Counted from the first letter of the stretch, positions 34,974-44,878 are shown. The stretch: 64,000 nucleotides of DNA from Variovorax sp. YR216 (GCF_900107745.1 NZ_FNRO01000004.1:525149-589148), one strand, 5' to 3'. Numbers and translations: made by a program. The notes: generated by a model not told the origin, from the letters alone.

Positions 34974-36491
34974 TTATTCCGCGGCGATCAGGTCGTAGAC
35001 CGCGTCTTCACTCGTTCCTGCTGGTAGCTCGCCCACCTTGCGCCGCTCTCGCAGCACCGCGATGCGATGCGAGACCCGCACCACTTCGTTCATCTCCGAC
35101 GAGATGAAGATCACCGCCATGCCACCGCGCGCCAGGCGCAGGATCTCGTCCATGATCTCCTGCTTGGCCGCCACATCGATGCCGCGCGTCGGCTCGTCGA
35201 GGATCAAGAGGCGCGGTTCGGTCGCGAGCCAGCGCGCCAGCAGCGCCTTCTGCTGGTTGCCGCCCGACAGCAGGCCGATGGGCGTATCGACGCTCGCGGT
35301 CTTGATGCCCAGTGCCTTGACGAAGCGTTCCGCCAGTGCGGTCTGCTCGGCGCGCGTGAGCGTGTTTCGCACGCCGCGGCGCGCCTGCAGCGCGAGCGCA
35401 ATGTTCTCGCGCAAAGAAAGATCGGCCACGATGCCGTCGGTCTTGCGCTCCTCGGGGCACAGCGCGAGACCGTGGCGCACCGCATCGGCGGGACTGCCCA
35501 GCCCCACCGCCACGCCATCGATGCGCAACGTGCCGCGATCGGGCTTCGCGAGGCCGAAGAGCAGTCGCGCGAGTTCGGTGCGGCCCGAGCCGAGCAGCCC
35601 CGCGAGTCCGACCACCTCGCCCTTGCGCACACGCAGATCCACAGGTTGCAACTGGCCGTGCTGGCCGAGGCCTTCGGCCTCCAGCACGGTGGCCGCTGTT
35701 TCGTCGACGACCGGCAATTGCGCCGGCCCCGTCGCCTGCGCCGCGAGCTCGCGCCCGACCATCGCCGAAATCAGCGCCTGCGGGCCGAGCTCGCTGGTCG
35801 GCCATTCGCCGACCAGGGCGCCATTGCGCAGCACCGTGATGCGATCCGACACCGCATAGACCTGGTTGAGGAAGTGCGTGACGAAGAGGATCGCCATGCC
35901 CTCGCCACGCAGGCGCCGCAGCACCGCAAAGAGGCTCTGCACCTCGTCGTCGTCCAGGCTGGATGTCGGCTCGTCGAGGATCAGCACCTTGGACGACAGC
36001 CCCAGCGCACGCGCGATCGCCACCATCTGCTGCACCGCCACGGAGTAGCTCGACAACAGCCGCGACACGTCGATGTCCACGTCCAGCCGGGCGAGCAGCG
36101 CCCGCGCCTCGCGGTTCACCGCAGTCCAGTCGATGCGCAGCCCCCGGCGCGGATAGCGGCCCGCGAGGATGTTCTCCGCCACCGAGAGGTTCGGACAGAG
36201 GTTCACCTCCTGGTAGACGGTGCTGATGCCCATCTTCTGCGCCTCGATCGGCGAAGCCGGACGGATCGGCTGGCCGGCGAGCGTCATCTCGCCGGCATCC
36301 GCCGCATACACGCCCGTCAACACCTTGATCAGCGTGGACTTGCCCGCGCCGTTCTGCCCCATCAGCGCATGGATCTCGCCCGCGCGCAGCCGCAGCGAGA
36401 CCCCGCGCAGTGCCGCGACGCCGCTGAACTGCTTGTCGATGCCGGTGAGTTGGAGCACCGGCGCGTCGGAGGATGCTGTGGTGCTCGTCAT
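34974..36491 (-). CDS. ytfR: Sugar ABC transporter ATPase, YtfR type
   Basis: Duplicated ATPase of 505 residues that powers the YtfQRT-YjfF importer. The first domain has Walker A GQNGAGKST and Walker B VLILDEPTSSLD. The second has a degenerate P-loop (GLLGSGRTELARLLFG), signature [16 protein letters not shown] and Walker [14 protein letters not shown], as in all such sugar ATPases. The start ATG overlaps the gguB stop by four bases, linking it to a transporter of a different subfamily. Confidence 0.92.
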   Translation of the reverse strand: MTSTTASSDAPVLQLTGIDKQFSGVAALRGVSLRLRAGEIHALMGQNGAGKSTLIKVLTGVYAADAGEMTLAGQPIRPASPIEAQKMGISTVYQEVNLCPNLSVAENILAGRYPRRGLRIDWTAVNREARALLARLDVDIDVSRLLSSYSVAVQQMVAIARALGLSSKVLILDEPTSSLDDDEVQSLFAVLRRLRGEGMAILFVTHFLNQVYAVSDRITVLRNGALVGEWPTSELGPQALISAMVGRELAAQATGPAQLPVVDETAATVLEAEGLGQHGQLQPVDLRVRKGEVVGLAGLLGSGRTELARLLFGLAKPDRGTLRIDGVAVGLGSPADAVRHGLALCPEERKTDGIVADLSLRENIALALQARRGVRNTLTRAEQTALAERFVKALGIKTASVDTPIGLLSGGNQQKALLARWLATEPRLLILDEPTRGIDVAAKQEIMDEILRLARGGMAVIFISSEMNEVVRVSHRIAVLRERRKVGELPAGTSEDAVYDLIAAE

Positions 36492-37708
36492 TTGTTCTTG
36501 TTGTAGACGTCGATGAAGACAGCGGCGAGCAGCACCAGCCCCTTGATGACCTGCTGGTAGTCGATGCCGATGCCAAGGATCGACATGCCGTTGTTCATCA
36601 CACCCATGATGAAGGCACCGATCACCGCGCCCATGACCTTGCCCACGCCGCCCGAGGCCGATGCGCCGCCGATGAAGCAGGCGGCGATCACGTCGAGCTC
36701 GAAGCCCAGCCCGGCCTTGGGTGTGGCGGTGTTCAGTCGCGCCGCGAACACCAGCCCCGCCAGCGCCGCGAGCACACCCATGTTCACGAAGGTCAGGAAC
36801 GCCAGCCGCTGTGTCTTGATACCGGACAGCCGCGCCGCCTTTTCGTTGCCGCCCAGCGCGTAGATGCGACGACCGATGGTGGTGCGGTTGGTGACGAAGT
36901 CGTACGCGACGATCAGCACCGCCATCACGATCAGCACGTTGGGCAAGCCCTTGTAGGTCGCGAGCAGGTAGCTCAGCAGCAGGATCGCGCCCGCGAAGAA
37001 CAGGTTCTTGAGCAGGAAGAAGGCATAGGGCTCCTGCGCCATGCCGTGCTCCACGAGGCGTGCGCGGCCACGCATCTTGAAGAACACCAGCGCGCCGGCC
37101 GCGAGCACGCCGAGCAGCAGCGAGGTGGTGCGCAGGCTCTCGCCGCCCAGCACGTCGGGCACGAAGCCGGAACTGAGCTTCTGGAAGGCCTCGGGGAAAG
37201 GCCCGACCGACTGGCCCGCCAGCAGCGCCAGCGTGAGCCCCTTGAACACCAGCATGCCCGCCAGCGTGACGATGAAGGAGGGAATCCTGAAGAAGGCCAC
37301 GAACCAGCCCTGCGCCGCGCCGATCACGCCGCCAGCCACCAGGCACACGATGAAGGTCGGCACGAAATGCCAGCCGTATTCCACCATCAGCACCGCGGCC
37401 AGCGCGCCGATGAAGCCGCAGACCGAACCCACCGACAGGTCGATGTGCCCCGCCACGATCACCAGCAGCATGCCCAGCGCCATGATCACGATGTAGCTGT
37501 TCTGCAGCAGCAGGTTCGTGAGATTCAGCGGTCGCATCAGCGTGCCGTCGGTCAGCACCTGGAACAGCGCCATGATCGCGACCAGCGAGATCAGCATGCC
37601 GTATTCGCGCAGGTTGTTCTTGATGAAGCCCGCGTGCTCGGCGGCGGCGCCGCTCGCCGGCGGGGTGATCGGTGTTGCGGGCTTGACCGCTTCGACGTCA
37701 GGCGGCAT
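36488..37708 (-). CDS. gguB: Multiple-monosaccharide ABC permease GguB/MmsB
   Basis: Permease of the ChvE-GguAB system, which imports several monosaccharides in Agrobacterium and relatives. The 406-residue protein has about 10-12 membrane segments, the motif [20 protein letters not shown] and a coupling loop [22 protein letters not shown] 37708 is chosen because the upstream bases lie inside gguA. It overlaps gguA by 11 bp and ytfR by 4 bp. Confidence 0.93.
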   Translation of the reverse strand: MPPDVEAVKPATPITPPASGAAAEHAGFIKNNLREYGMLISLVAIMALFQVLTDGTLMRPLNLTNLLLQNSYIVIMALGMLLVIVAGHIDLSVGSVCGFIGALAAVLMVEYGWHFVPTFIVCLVAGGVIGAAQGWFVAFFRIPSFIVTLAGMLVFKGLTLALLAGQSVGPFPEAFQKLSSGFVPDVLGGESLRTTSLLLGVLAAGALVFFKMRGRARLVEHGMAQEPYAFFLLKNLFFAGAILLLSYLLATYKGLPNVLIVMAVLIVAYDFVTNRTTIGRRIYALGGNEKAARLSGIKTQRLAFLTFVNMGVLAALAGLVFAARLNTATPKAGLGFELDVIAACFIGGASASGGVGKVMGAVIGAFIMGVMNNGMSILGIGIDYQQVIKGLVLLAAVFIDVYNKNK

Positions 37709-39242
37709 GGACGCTGCTCCCGGAAGCCACAATCACTCGCATTATTTTTTCCTGCGATGCCTCGGCCACAGGAAATTCGGCGACGAACTTGCCTTCGTTC
37801 ATCACGTAGATGCGGTCGCACATGCCGAGCAGTTCGGGCAGTTCCGACGAGATCATGAGAATGCCCTTCCCCTCGCTCGCGAGCTTGTCGATGATGGTGT
37901 AGATCTCGTACTTGGCGCCCACGTCGATGCCGCGCGTCGGCTCGTCGAGGATCAGCAGCTCGGGCTCCGTGAAGAGCCACTTGCTCAGCACCACCTTCTG
38001 CTGGTTGCCGCCCGAGAGGTTCACCACACGCTGGTCCACGCTGGGGCAGCGGATGTTCAACGCACGCCGGTAGTCGTTCGCGACCTTGAACTCGCGCGCA
38101 TCGTCGATCACGCCGCGCTCCGAGATCGCCGCGAGATTCGCCAGGCTCACGTTCTTGCGGATGTCCTCCTCGATCACCAGCCCCGCGCTCTTGCGGTCCT
38201 CGGTGACGTAGGCGATGCCGTGGTCGATCGCCTTGCGGATCGTGCTCACGTCCACTTCCTTGCCGTGCATGTGCACCGAGCCACTGATGCGCTGCCCGTA
38301 GGAGCGCCCGAACACGCTCATCGCGAACTCGGTGCGGCCCGCGCCCATCAGGCCCGCGATGCCGACGATCTCGCCGCGGCGCACGTTGAGGTTCACGCCC
38401 TTGATCTGCTCGCGGTCCGCATGCAGCGCATGGTGCACGCGCCAGTCGCGCACCTCGAAGATGACCTCGCCGATGTCCGGCGTGCGCTCCGGGTAACGGT
38501 GCGCCATATCGCGCCCGACCATGCCGCGAATGATGCGGTCCTCGCTGATCGGCGCGGTGCGGCAGTCCATGGTCTCGACCGTCGCGCCGTCGCGCAGCAC
38601 CGTGATCGAGTCCGCAACCTTGGCGATCTCGTTGAGCTTGTGCGAGATGAGGATCGACGCGATGCCCTGCGCCTTCAGCTCCAGCAGCAGCTTCAGCAGC
38701 GCGTCGCTGTCGCTTTCGTTCAGGCTCGCGGTGGGCTCGTCCAGGATCAGCAGCTTGACCCTCTTCGATAGCGCCTTCGCGATCTCGACCAACTGCTGCT
38801 TGCCGACGCCCAGGTTGGTGATCAGCGCGGTCGGCGGCTCCTTGAGCCCCACCTTCGCCAGCAGCTCACGCGTGCGCGCATAGGCCTCGAACCAGTCGAT
38901 CACGCCGCCGCGCGCGGTCTCGTTGCCCAGGAAGATGTTCTCCGCGATCGACAGCAGCGGCACCAGCGCAAGCTCCTGGTGGATGATGATGATGCCGAGC
39001 TTCTCGCTGTCGGCGATGTCCCGGAAGCGGCGCAGCTCGCCTTCGAAGTGGATCTCGCCCTCGTAGGAGTCGCAGGGATACACGCCGCTCAGCACCTTCA
39101 TGAGCGTGGACTTGCCCGCGCCGTTCTCGCCGACCACCGCATGGATCTCGCCCGCGCGCACCGCGAGGTTGACGTTGTCGAGCGCGTTGACCCCCGGAAA
39201 GGTCTTGGTGATGCCGCGCATCTCCAGAATCACATCGTTCAC
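37698..39242 (-). CDS. gguA: Multiple-monosaccharide ABC ATPase GguA/MmsA
   Basis: Duplicated sugar ATPase of 514 residues. Its first P-loop is GENGAGKST, followed by [20 protein letters not shown] and [15 protein letters not shown]. The second domain has the degenerate loop [12 protein letters not shown] and [18 protein letters not shown] 39242 is chosen as the start because an AAGGAG ribosome-binding site lies just upstream and the protein then begins [18 protein letters not shown]. It follows chvE across a gap that holds a stable hairpin. Confidence 0.94.
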   Translation of the reverse strand: MNDVILEMRGITKTFPGVNALDNVNLAVRAGEIHAVVGENGAGKSTLMKVLSGVYPCDSYEGEIHFEGELRRFRDIADSEKLGIIIIHQELALVPLLSIAENIFLGNETARGGVIDWFEAYARTRELLAKVGLKEPPTALITNLGVGKQQLVEIAKALSKRVKLLILDEPTASLNESDSDALLKLLLELKAQGIASILISHKLNEIAKVADSITVLRDGATVETMDCRTAPISEDRIIRGMVGRDMAHRYPERTPDIGEVIFEVRDWRVHHALHADREQIKGVNLNVRRGEIVGIAGLMGAGRTEFAMSVFGRSYGQRISGSVHMHGKEVDVSTIRKAIDHGIAYVTEDRKSAGLVIEEDIRKNVSLANLAAISERGVIDDAREFKVANDYRRALNIRCPSVDQRVVNLSGGNQQKVVLSKWLFTEPELLILDEPTRGIDVGAKYEIYTIIDKLASEGKGILMISSELPELLGMCDRIYVMNEGKFVAEFPVAEASQEKIMRVIVASGSSVHAA

Positions 39243-39259
39243 CCTGTCTCCTTCGAGCC

Positions 39260-39292
39260 TGCGGGGCCGATGGCTGATCGTCCGGCCCCGCA
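39260..39292 (-). terminator. Hairpin between chvE and gguA
   Basis: TGCGGGGCCG (39260-39269) and CGGCCCCGCA (39283-39292) are perfect ten-base arms around a 13-base loop. There is no U-tract. Such stems after binding-protein genes often stabilise the upstream mRNA and reduce read-through, giving more binding protein than ATPase. Confidence 0.6.
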
Positions 39293-39307
39293 TCGCCTTG
39301 GCGGCTG

Positions 39308-40381
39308 CTACTTGATCTGGCTTTCCTTGTAGTAGCCGGTATCGACCAGCGCCTGCTTCCAGTTCGTGGCATCCACGCTCAACGGCTTGAGCAGGTACGA
39401 AGGCACGACCTTCACGCCGTTGTTGTAGGTCTTGGTGTCGTTCACCTCCGGCGCCTTGCCGGCCATCATCGCGTCCACCATGTTCACCGTCACCTTGGCG
39501 AGTTCGCGCGTGTCCTTGAACACGGTGGAAGTCTGTTCCTTCTTGAGGATCGACTTGACCGAAGGGATTTCCGCGTCCTGCCCGGTCACCACCGGCATCG
39601 GTTGCTGCGCGGTGCCGTAGCCCACGCCCTTGAGCGAGGAGATGATGCCGATCGAGAGTCCGTCGTACGGCGACAGCACCGCATCCACGCGGTCCTTCGT
39701 GTAGTAGGCCGACAGCAGGTTGTCCATGCGCGCCTGCGCCACCGCGCCATCCCAGCGCAGCGTGGAGACCTTGTCCATGCCCAGTTGCTTGCTGCGCACC
39801 ACCAGTTTGCCGCTGTCGATGTAGGGCTTGAGCACCGACATCGCGCCGTTGTAGAAGAAGAACGCGTTGTTGTCATCCGGCGAGCCGCCGAAGAGCTCGA
39901 TGTTGTAGGGGCCCTTGCCTTCCTTGAGCTTCAGCGCCTGCTCGATGTACTGCGCCTGCAGCACCCCGACCTGGAAGTTGTCGAACGTCGCGTAGTAGTC
40001 GACGTTCTTCGATCCGCGGATCAGCCGGTCGTAGGCGATGACCTTGATCCCCTTGTCCGCGGCCTTCTGCAGCACATCGGACAACGTCGTCCCGTCGATC
40101 GCCGCGATCACCAGCACCTTCGGCCCCTTCGTCACCATGTTCTCGATCTGCGCGAGCTGGTTCGGAATATCGTCCTCGGCATATTGCAGGTCGGTCTTGT
40201 ACCCCTTCTCGTTGAAGTACTTGACCATGTTCCCCCCGTCCGCGATCCACCGCGCCGACGACTTCGTCGGCATCGAGATCGCGACCAGCCCCTTGTCCTG
40301 CGCCTGCGCCGCAGGCGCCAGCCCCATCACCACGACGGCCGCCACGCCGCCCAACAAGGCCTTCAAAAAGTCTCTTTTCAT
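39308..40381 (-). CDS. chvE: Multiple-sugar-binding periplasmic protein ChvE/MmsC
   Basis: Periplasmic receptor of the GguAB importer. It has a signal peptide ending near residue 28 (LAPAAQAQD) and a type I periplasmic-binding fold ([54 protein letters not shown]). The length is 357 residues. In Agrobacterium ChvE also signals to VirA; no such partner is seen here. It sits between ytfQ and gguA. Confidence 0.94.
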   Translation of the reverse strand: MKRDFLKALLGGVAAVVVMGLAPAAQAQDKGLVAISMPTKSSARWIADGGNMVKYFNEKGYKTDLQYAEDDIPNQLAQIENMVTKGPKVLVIAAIDGTTLSDVLQKAADKGIKVIAYDRLIRGSKNVDYYATFDNFQVGVLQAQYIEQALKLKEGKGPYNIELFGGSPDDNNAFFFYNGAMSVLKPYIDSGKLVVRSKQLGMDKVSTLRWDGAVAQARMDNLLSAYYTKDRVDAVLSPYDGLSIGIISSLKGVGYGTAQQPMPVVTGQDAEIPSVKSILKKEQTSTVFKDTRELAKVTVNMVDAMMAGKAPEVNDTKTYNNGVKVVPSYLLKPLSVDATNWKQALVDTGYYKESQIK

Positions 40382-40433
40382 CAACGTCTCCTCTAAGAAT
40401 GCAAGGCGGCCGCGCAGCGCGCCGCAGTTGGTG

Positions 40434-40545
40434 GGCTCCCGCGGAACCGGCTCTGCCGGGCCGCTGGGAGCGCCCCCTGAAAGGGGGTGGAGAGCGACAC
40501 GAAGTGCGCGAGCCTGGGGGTAAGCCAGGCCTTCGAGCCTGGGGG
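40434..40545 (-). repeat. Structured intergenic repeat, copy 5, with partial tandem duplication
   Basis: Same element with outer arms GCTCCC and GGGAGC, a third set of compensatory bases. The last segment (CGAGCCTGGGGGT) occurs twice in tandem at its ytfQ end. It abuts the ytfQ stop codon and separates ytfQ from chvE. Confidence 0.85.
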
Positions 40546-41511
40546 TCAGTACTTCCGGCTGGGGAACTCGGCCTTCGCGACCTCCATCGGGAAGATCCCT
40601 TCCTTGGTCAGGATGCGCTTCGGAATCGGCTTGCCCGCCTTGATGTCCTTCACCGCGCTCATGAGCTGCGGGCCCAGCAGCGGGCTGCATTCCACCGACA
40701 CGTTGAGCTTGCCGGCCATCATGGCTTCGAAGGCGCCCTTCACGGCATCGATCGAGATGATCACGATGTCCTGCGCCGGTTTCATGCCCGCTTCCTCGAT
40801 GGCCTGGATCGCGCCGATGGCCATGTCGTCGTTGTGCGCAAAGAGCACATTGATCTTCTTGCCCTCGGCCTTCAGGAAGGCCTCCATCACTTCCTTGCCC
40901 TTCGCGCGCGTGAAGTCGCCGGTCTGCGAGCGGATGATCTTGAACTTCGGATCGGCCTTGATGATTTCCTCGAAGCCCTTCTTGCGGTCGATCGCGGGCG
41001 CCGAGCCCACCGTGCCCTGCAACTCGACGATATTGACCTCGCCCTTGTTGTCCTTTTCCTTCTCGACCAGCCAGCGGCCGGCCTTTCGGCCTTCCTCGAC
41101 GAAGTCCGAGCCCATGAAGGTCACGTAGAGCGAGGTGTCCTTGCTGTCGACCGCGCGGTCCGTCAGCACCACCGGAATGCCGGCCGCCTTGGCCTCCTGC
41201 AGCACCGGGTCCCAGCCGGATTGGACGACCGGCGAGAAGGCGATGACGTCGACCTTCTGGGCGATGTAGGAGCGGATGGCCTTGATCTGGTTCTCCTGCT
41301 TCTGCTGCGCATCGGAGAACTTCAGGTCGATGTCGGACTCCTTCGCGGCCGACTTGATCGACTCGGTGTTGGCGGTGCGCCATTCGCTTTCCGCGCCAAC
41401 CTGGGCGAAGCCCAGCACGATCTTCTTCTGCGCCAGCGCGGTGACAGGCAGCAGCGAAGACAGCGACGCGGTTGCAAGTGCGATGTTGAGCGTGCGACGG
41501 TTCAGTTTCAT
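40546..41511 (-). CDS. ytfQ: Sugar-binding periplasmic protein, YtfQ type
   Basis: Receptor of the YtfQRT-YjfF importer. It has 321 residues and a signal peptide ending near residue 27 (LLPVTALAQ). Family motifs are [40 protein letters not shown] and [20 protein letters not shown]. In E. coli YtfQ binds galactofuranose; here the operon suggests arabinose, galactose or a related sugar. It is separated from its own ATPase gene by three genes of the ChvE system. Confidence 0.92.
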   Translation of the reverse strand: MKLNRRTLNIALATASLSSLLPVTALAQKKIVLGFAQVGAESEWRTANTESIKSAAKESDIDLKFSDAQQKQENQIKAIRSYIAQKVDVIAFSPVVQSGWDPVLQEAKAAGIPVVLTDRAVDSKDTSLYVTFMGSDFVEEGRKAGRWLVEKEKDNKGEVNIVELQGTVGSAPAIDRKKGFEEIIKADPKFKIIRSQTGDFTRAKGKEVMEAFLKAEGKKINVLFAHNDDMAIGAIQAIEEAGMKPAQDIVIISIDAVKGAFEAMMAGKLNVSVECSPLLGPQLMSAVKDIKAGKPIPKRILTKEGIFPMEVAKAEFPSRKY

Positions 41512-41572
41512 GTTGTCTCCTGGTTGACGTGGTGGTGAAAGAAGTCTTCGGTGTTGTTGTTATCTCGATCAA

Positions 41573-43024
41573 TCAGGCCAGCACGTAGCCGGTCTTGACG
41601 GTGGTGTAGAACTCCGCGGCATGGCGGCCCTGCTCGCGCGGGCCGTAGCTGGAGGCCTTCCGGCCACCGAAAGGAACGTGGTAGTCGACGCCCGCGGTCG
41701 GCAGGTTGACCATGGTCATGCCGACGCGGGCATGGCGCTTGAAATGCGAAGCCCGCGAGAGCGACGTGGTGCAGATGCCCGCGCACAGGCCGAAGGGCGT
41801 GTCGTTGGCGAGCGTGAGCGCATGCTCGTAGTCATCGGCCTGCAGCACGCAGGCGACGGGGCCGAAGATCTCCTCGCGCGCCACGCGATGCTCGGGCCGT
41901 GCGAGGAAGAGCGCCGGGCTCATGAAGTAGCCGTCGCTCGCGCGCGCCAGCCGCTCGCCGCCCCAGACATGCTCTGCGCCCTCTTCCGTGGCGTTCGCGA
42001 CGGCTGCGAGGTTCTGTTCGAGTTGCGACGCATCGACCACCGGACCGATGTCGACGCCGCGCTCGAGCGCATGGCCGACCTTGAGCGCGGCAAGCCGATG
42101 GCGCAGCCGCACCACGAAGGCGTCGTGCACCGAGGCTTCGACGATCAGGCGGCTCGATGCGGTGCAGCGCTGGCCGGTCGAGAAATACGCGCCCTGCACC
42201 GCGCAGTCGACCGCGCGATCGAGGTCCGCATCCGCGAGCACCACCAGCGGGTTCTTGCCGCCCATCTCGAGCTGCACCTTCGCACGCCGCCGCGCGGCAG
42301 CCTGCAGGATGTGTTCGCCGGTCGGCACCGAGCCGGTGAAGCTGATCGCATCGACCAGCGGATGGTCGACGATCGCCTGCCCCACTTCGCGGCCGCTCCC
42401 CATCACGAGATTGAACGTGCCCGCCGGCAGCGCCGAACGGCTGATGATCTCGGCCAGCGCCCAGCCACAGGCCGGCACCAGCTCGGCCGGCTTGAAGACG
42501 ACGCTGTTGCCGTAGGCGAGCGCGGGCGCGATCTTCCAGGCGGGAATCGCCAGCGGAAAGTTCCACGGCGCGATGAGGCCGACCACGCCGACCGGCTCGC
42601 GCGTGATCTCGACCTGCACATCGGGACGCACCGAAGCGAGCATCTCGCCCCCGGCCCGCAGCGCCTCGCCGGCGAAGAACTTGAAGATGTGCCCGGCGCG
42701 CGCCGCCTCGCCGACGGCTTCGGGCAGGGTCTTGCCTTCCTCGCGCGCAAGCAGCATGCCGAGATCCTCGCGCCGCGCGAGGATCTCGCTGCCGATCTGG
42801 TCGAGCACATCGGCGCGACGCTGTGGCGTGGAGTGGCTCCAGTGCGGAAAGGCATCGGCCGCCGCGCGGATCGCCTGGTTGGTCTGGTTGCGATCGGCCC
42901 GCGAATATTCGGCGACCACTTCCCGCGTGTCGGACGGGTTCCGGCTGATCCCGGTGGTCACGCCCGTTTCCCATCGGCCGTTGATGAACTGCCGTGTGCG
43001 TTGCTGGAGCTCGTTGCGTTTCAA
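41573..43024 (-). CDS. Aldehyde dehydrogenase, probable 2,5-dioxovalerate (ketoglutarate-semialdehyde) dehydrogenase
   Basis: NAD(P)-dependent dehydrogenase of 483 residues. It shows the cofactor region VGVVGLIAPWNFPLAIPAWK, the general base in LEMGGKNPLVVLADADLD, and the catalytic Cys in STGQRCTASSRLIVE. It is the first gene of the minus-strand sugar operon. With the sugar-acid dehydratase it would supply the last oxidation to 2-oxoglutarate in a Weimberg-type pathway; the intermediate dehydratase and sugar dehydrogenase genes are not in the window. Another aldehyde substrate is possible. Confidence 0.88.
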   Translation of the reverse strand: MKRNELQQRTRQFINGRWETGVTTGISRNPSDTREVVAEYSRADRNQTNQAIRAAADAFPHWSHSTPQRRADVLDQIGSEILARREDLGMLLAREEGKTLPEAVGEAARAGHIFKFFAGEALRAGGEMLASVRPDVQVEITREPVGVVGLIAPWNFPLAIPAWKIAPALAYGNSVVFKPAELVPACGWALAEIISRSALPAGTFNLVMGSGREVGQAIVDHPLVDAISFTGSVPTGEHILQAAARRRAKVQLEMGGKNPLVVLADADLDRAVDCAVQGAYFSTGQRCTASSRLIVEASVHDAFVVRLRHRLAALKVGHALERGVDIGPVVDASQLEQNLAAVANATEEGAEHVWGGERLARASDGYFMSPALFLARPEHRVAREEIFGPVACVLQADDYEHALTLANDTPFGLCAGICTTSLSRASHFKRHARVGMTMVNLPTAGVDYHVPFGGRKASSYGPREQGRHAAEFYTTVKTGYVLA

Positions 43025-43059
43025 GGTGGGGCGAGTCTAGGAATCGCCCCGATATCTTT

Positions 43060-43074
43060 CCAATCAAGATTTGG
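43060..43074. promoter_or_regulatory. Candidate GbpR operator in the divergent promoter
   Basis: CCAATC and GATTTGG form an imperfect inverted repeat in the 88-bp gap between the sugar operon and its LysR-type regulator. Both the position and the pattern suit a LysR operator. The repeat is only a candidate. Confidence 0.4.
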
Positions 43075-43112
43075 ATGGAATCGATACCAGAACCGGCATT
43101 CAGGTAAACCCC

Positions 43113-44069
43113 ATGACCAACTACACGCACTGGTTCATCCGTGCGCGGCTCAAGACCCGGCAGCTTCTGCTGCTGGTCGCGCTCGCGGAGGAAGGCAACA
43201 TCCATCGTGCTGCCCAGGTCCTCAACATGACCCAGCCCGCGGCCTCGAAGCTGCTGAAGGATCTGGAGGACGTGCTTCAGGTGTCGCTGTTCGAACGCCT
43301 TCCGCGCGGCATGCAGCCGACCTGGTACGGCGAGACGATGATCCGCCACGCGCGCATCGCGCTCGCGAGCCTCAACCAGGCGCACGACGAACTGATGGCG
43401 CTCAAGGCCGGCGGCGCGGGGCAGGTCAAGCTCGGCGCGATCACCGCACCGGGGCTGGTGCTGTTGCCGCCGGCGGTGGCCTCGGTGAAGCGTGAGCATC
43501 CCAACTTGCGGGTGTCACTCGAGATCGAGACCAGCCCGGTACTGCTCGAACGACTGGAGCAGGGCAAGCTCGACCTGCTGGTCGCGCGGCTCTTTGCCGA
43601 GCACGACAAGACGAACCTGCGCTACGAGGCGCTCACCGAAGAACCGATCTGCGCGCTGGTGCGGCCGGGCCATCCGCTATTGAGCATGAGCGGGCTCGGC
43701 CTGCGCGACCTCGTCTCCTCCGGCTGGATCGTGCCGCCCGCCGGCAGCGTGCTGCGGCACCGCTTCGACCTGATGTTCCAGGAAGAAGGCCTCGCACCAC
43801 CGATCAACGTGATCGAGACCGCGGCGCTGCTCTTCATCACGCGCATGCTGCAGCAGAGCGACATGGTGGCGGTGCTCGCATCCGACGTGGCGCGCTACTA
43901 CGCGGCGCACGGCATCGTCGCGCTGCTGCCGGTGGAGATGCCCTGCCACATGGACGCCTTCGGCATCATCACCCGCACCGACCGACTGCTGTCGCCGGCG
44001 GCGAAGGTCATGATGAAGGCGCTGAAGGCGGAGAGCTTCGCTGCCTACGGCAAGCGGTTGGAGGACTGA
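43113..44069 (+). CDS. gbpR: LysR-family regulator, GbpR type
   Basis: A 318-residue LysR regulator with the helix-turn-helix at about residues 12-70 (GNIHRAAQVLNMTQPAASKL) and the effector domain after ~95. The N-terminus HWFIRARLKTRQLLLLVAL is typical of the galactose-binding-protein regulator group that lies beside chvE operons. It is divergent from the sugar operon across 88 bp, so it probably controls that operon. ATG 43113 is preferred to an upstream in-frame start at 43071. Confidence 0.88.
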   Translation: MTNYTHWFIRARLKTRQLLLLVALAEEGNIHRAAQVLNMTQPAASKLLKDLEDVLQVSLFERLPRGMQPTWYGETMIRHARIALASLNQAHDELMALKAGGAGQVKLGAITAPGLVLLPPAVASVKREHPNLRVSLEIETSPVLLERLEQGKLDLLVARLFAEHDKTNLRYEALTEEPICALVRPGHPLLSMSGLGLRDLVSSGWIVPPAGSVLRHRFDLMFQEEGLAPPINVIETAALLFITRMLQQSDMVAVLASDVARYYAAHGIVALLPVEMPCHMDAFGIITRTDRLLSPAAKVMMKALKAESFAAYGKRLED

Positions 44070-44233
44070 AGCCGATCGCACGCATAGTACAAAACGACTA
44101 GTTTTTCAAGCTTTTGACAGTGGCCTACACCAAAGGGCAGGTTGCCACGCACCCAATGGCGAGTGTTCAATGCACCGGGCATGGCTGAACGAAGCCTTAA
44201 CAACAAGCTGCCATGCGGAACTGGAGAAAAGGA
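44070..44233 (+). promoter_or_regulatory. AT-rich gap upstream of the response regulator
   Basis: This 164-bp non-coding stretch is AT-rich compared with its surroundings. AAAAC at 44091-44095 and GTTTT at 44101-44105 form a weak hairpin followed by T residues, a possible terminator for gbpR. A GGAG/AAGGA ribosome-binding site lies at the downstream end. No clear sigma-70 pair is evident. Confidence 0.35.
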
Positions 44234-44878
44234 ATGAGCGATCCGACCTTGAACCCAGCGGAGGAAATGCCGGTCATCCGGCTCATCGATGACGACGTGG
44301 CCTTTCGGCGCGCGGTGCGCCGGCTGCTCCAGGCGGCGGGCCATCATGTCGCGGAGTACAGCTCGGTGGGCGCGATGCTGCTCGAAGGCATCGGGAGCGC
44401 ACCCGGGTGCCTGGTGCTCGATATCCACATGCCCGGGCCCAGCGGGCTCGATCTTCAGGAAATGGTCGCCACGCAGCCCGAGCCGCTGCCGGTGATCTTC
44501 GTGACCGCCGAGGCCACCGTGCACGAGACCCTGCGCGCGATGAAGGCCGGTGCAGCCGACTTCCTCTTCAAGCCTGTCGACGGCGACACGCTGGTGTCGG
44601 TCGTCAACAAGGCGGTGGCCGAAGACGCCGCACGGCGCAAGACCCGCCGGCATCTGGCCGATCTCCAGAACCGCTATGCGCGGCTGAGCCCGCGCGAGCG
44701 GCAGGTGCTCGACATGGTGGTGAGCGGTGCGCTCAACAAGCAGATCAGCGCCGAGCTCGGCGCGGCGGAGCGGACCGTCAAGGCCCATCGCGCGCATGTG
44801 ATGTCGAAGATGGGCGTGAGCTCGCTGGCCGACCTGGTCCGCGCGGTCGTCCAGCTGGATGTCCCGGCCAGTGCCTGA
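44234..44878 (+). CDS. FixJ/NarL-type response regulator
   Basis: A 214-residue two-domain regulator. The receiver domain (about residues 13-130) has the acidic pocket LIDDD, the phospho-acceptor Asp in LVLDIHMPGPSGLDL, the switch Thr in VIFVTAEA and the conserved Lys in LFKPVDG. A LuxR-type helix-turn-helix follows at ~145-205 (LSPRERQVLDMVVSG; NKQISAELGAAERTVKAHRA). No sensor kinase gene is next to it. ATG 44234 has a good AAAAGGA site just before it. Its end overlaps the formylglycine-generating enzyme gene by 20 bp. Confidence 0.93.
   Translation: MSDPTLNPAEEMPVIRLIDDDVAFRRAVRRLLQAAGHHVAEYSSVGAMLLEGIGSAPGCLVLDIHMPGPSGLDLQEMVATQPEPLPVIFVTAEATVHETLRAMKAGAADFLFKPVDGDTLVSVVNKAVAEDAARRKTRRHLADLQNRYARLSPRERQVLDMVVSGALNKQISAELGAAERTVKAHRAHVMSKMGVSSLADLVRAVVQLDVPASA

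Noticed and set aside
35067..36506. A 479-residue plus-strand frame over ytfR
   Set aside because: No recognisable domain and opposite to a complete sugar ATPase; codon positions fit the minus strand.
36492..37346. An N-terminal extension of ytfR to nearly 800 residues
   Set aside because: It overlaps gguB in another frame; the ATG at 36491 gives a standard sugar ATPase.
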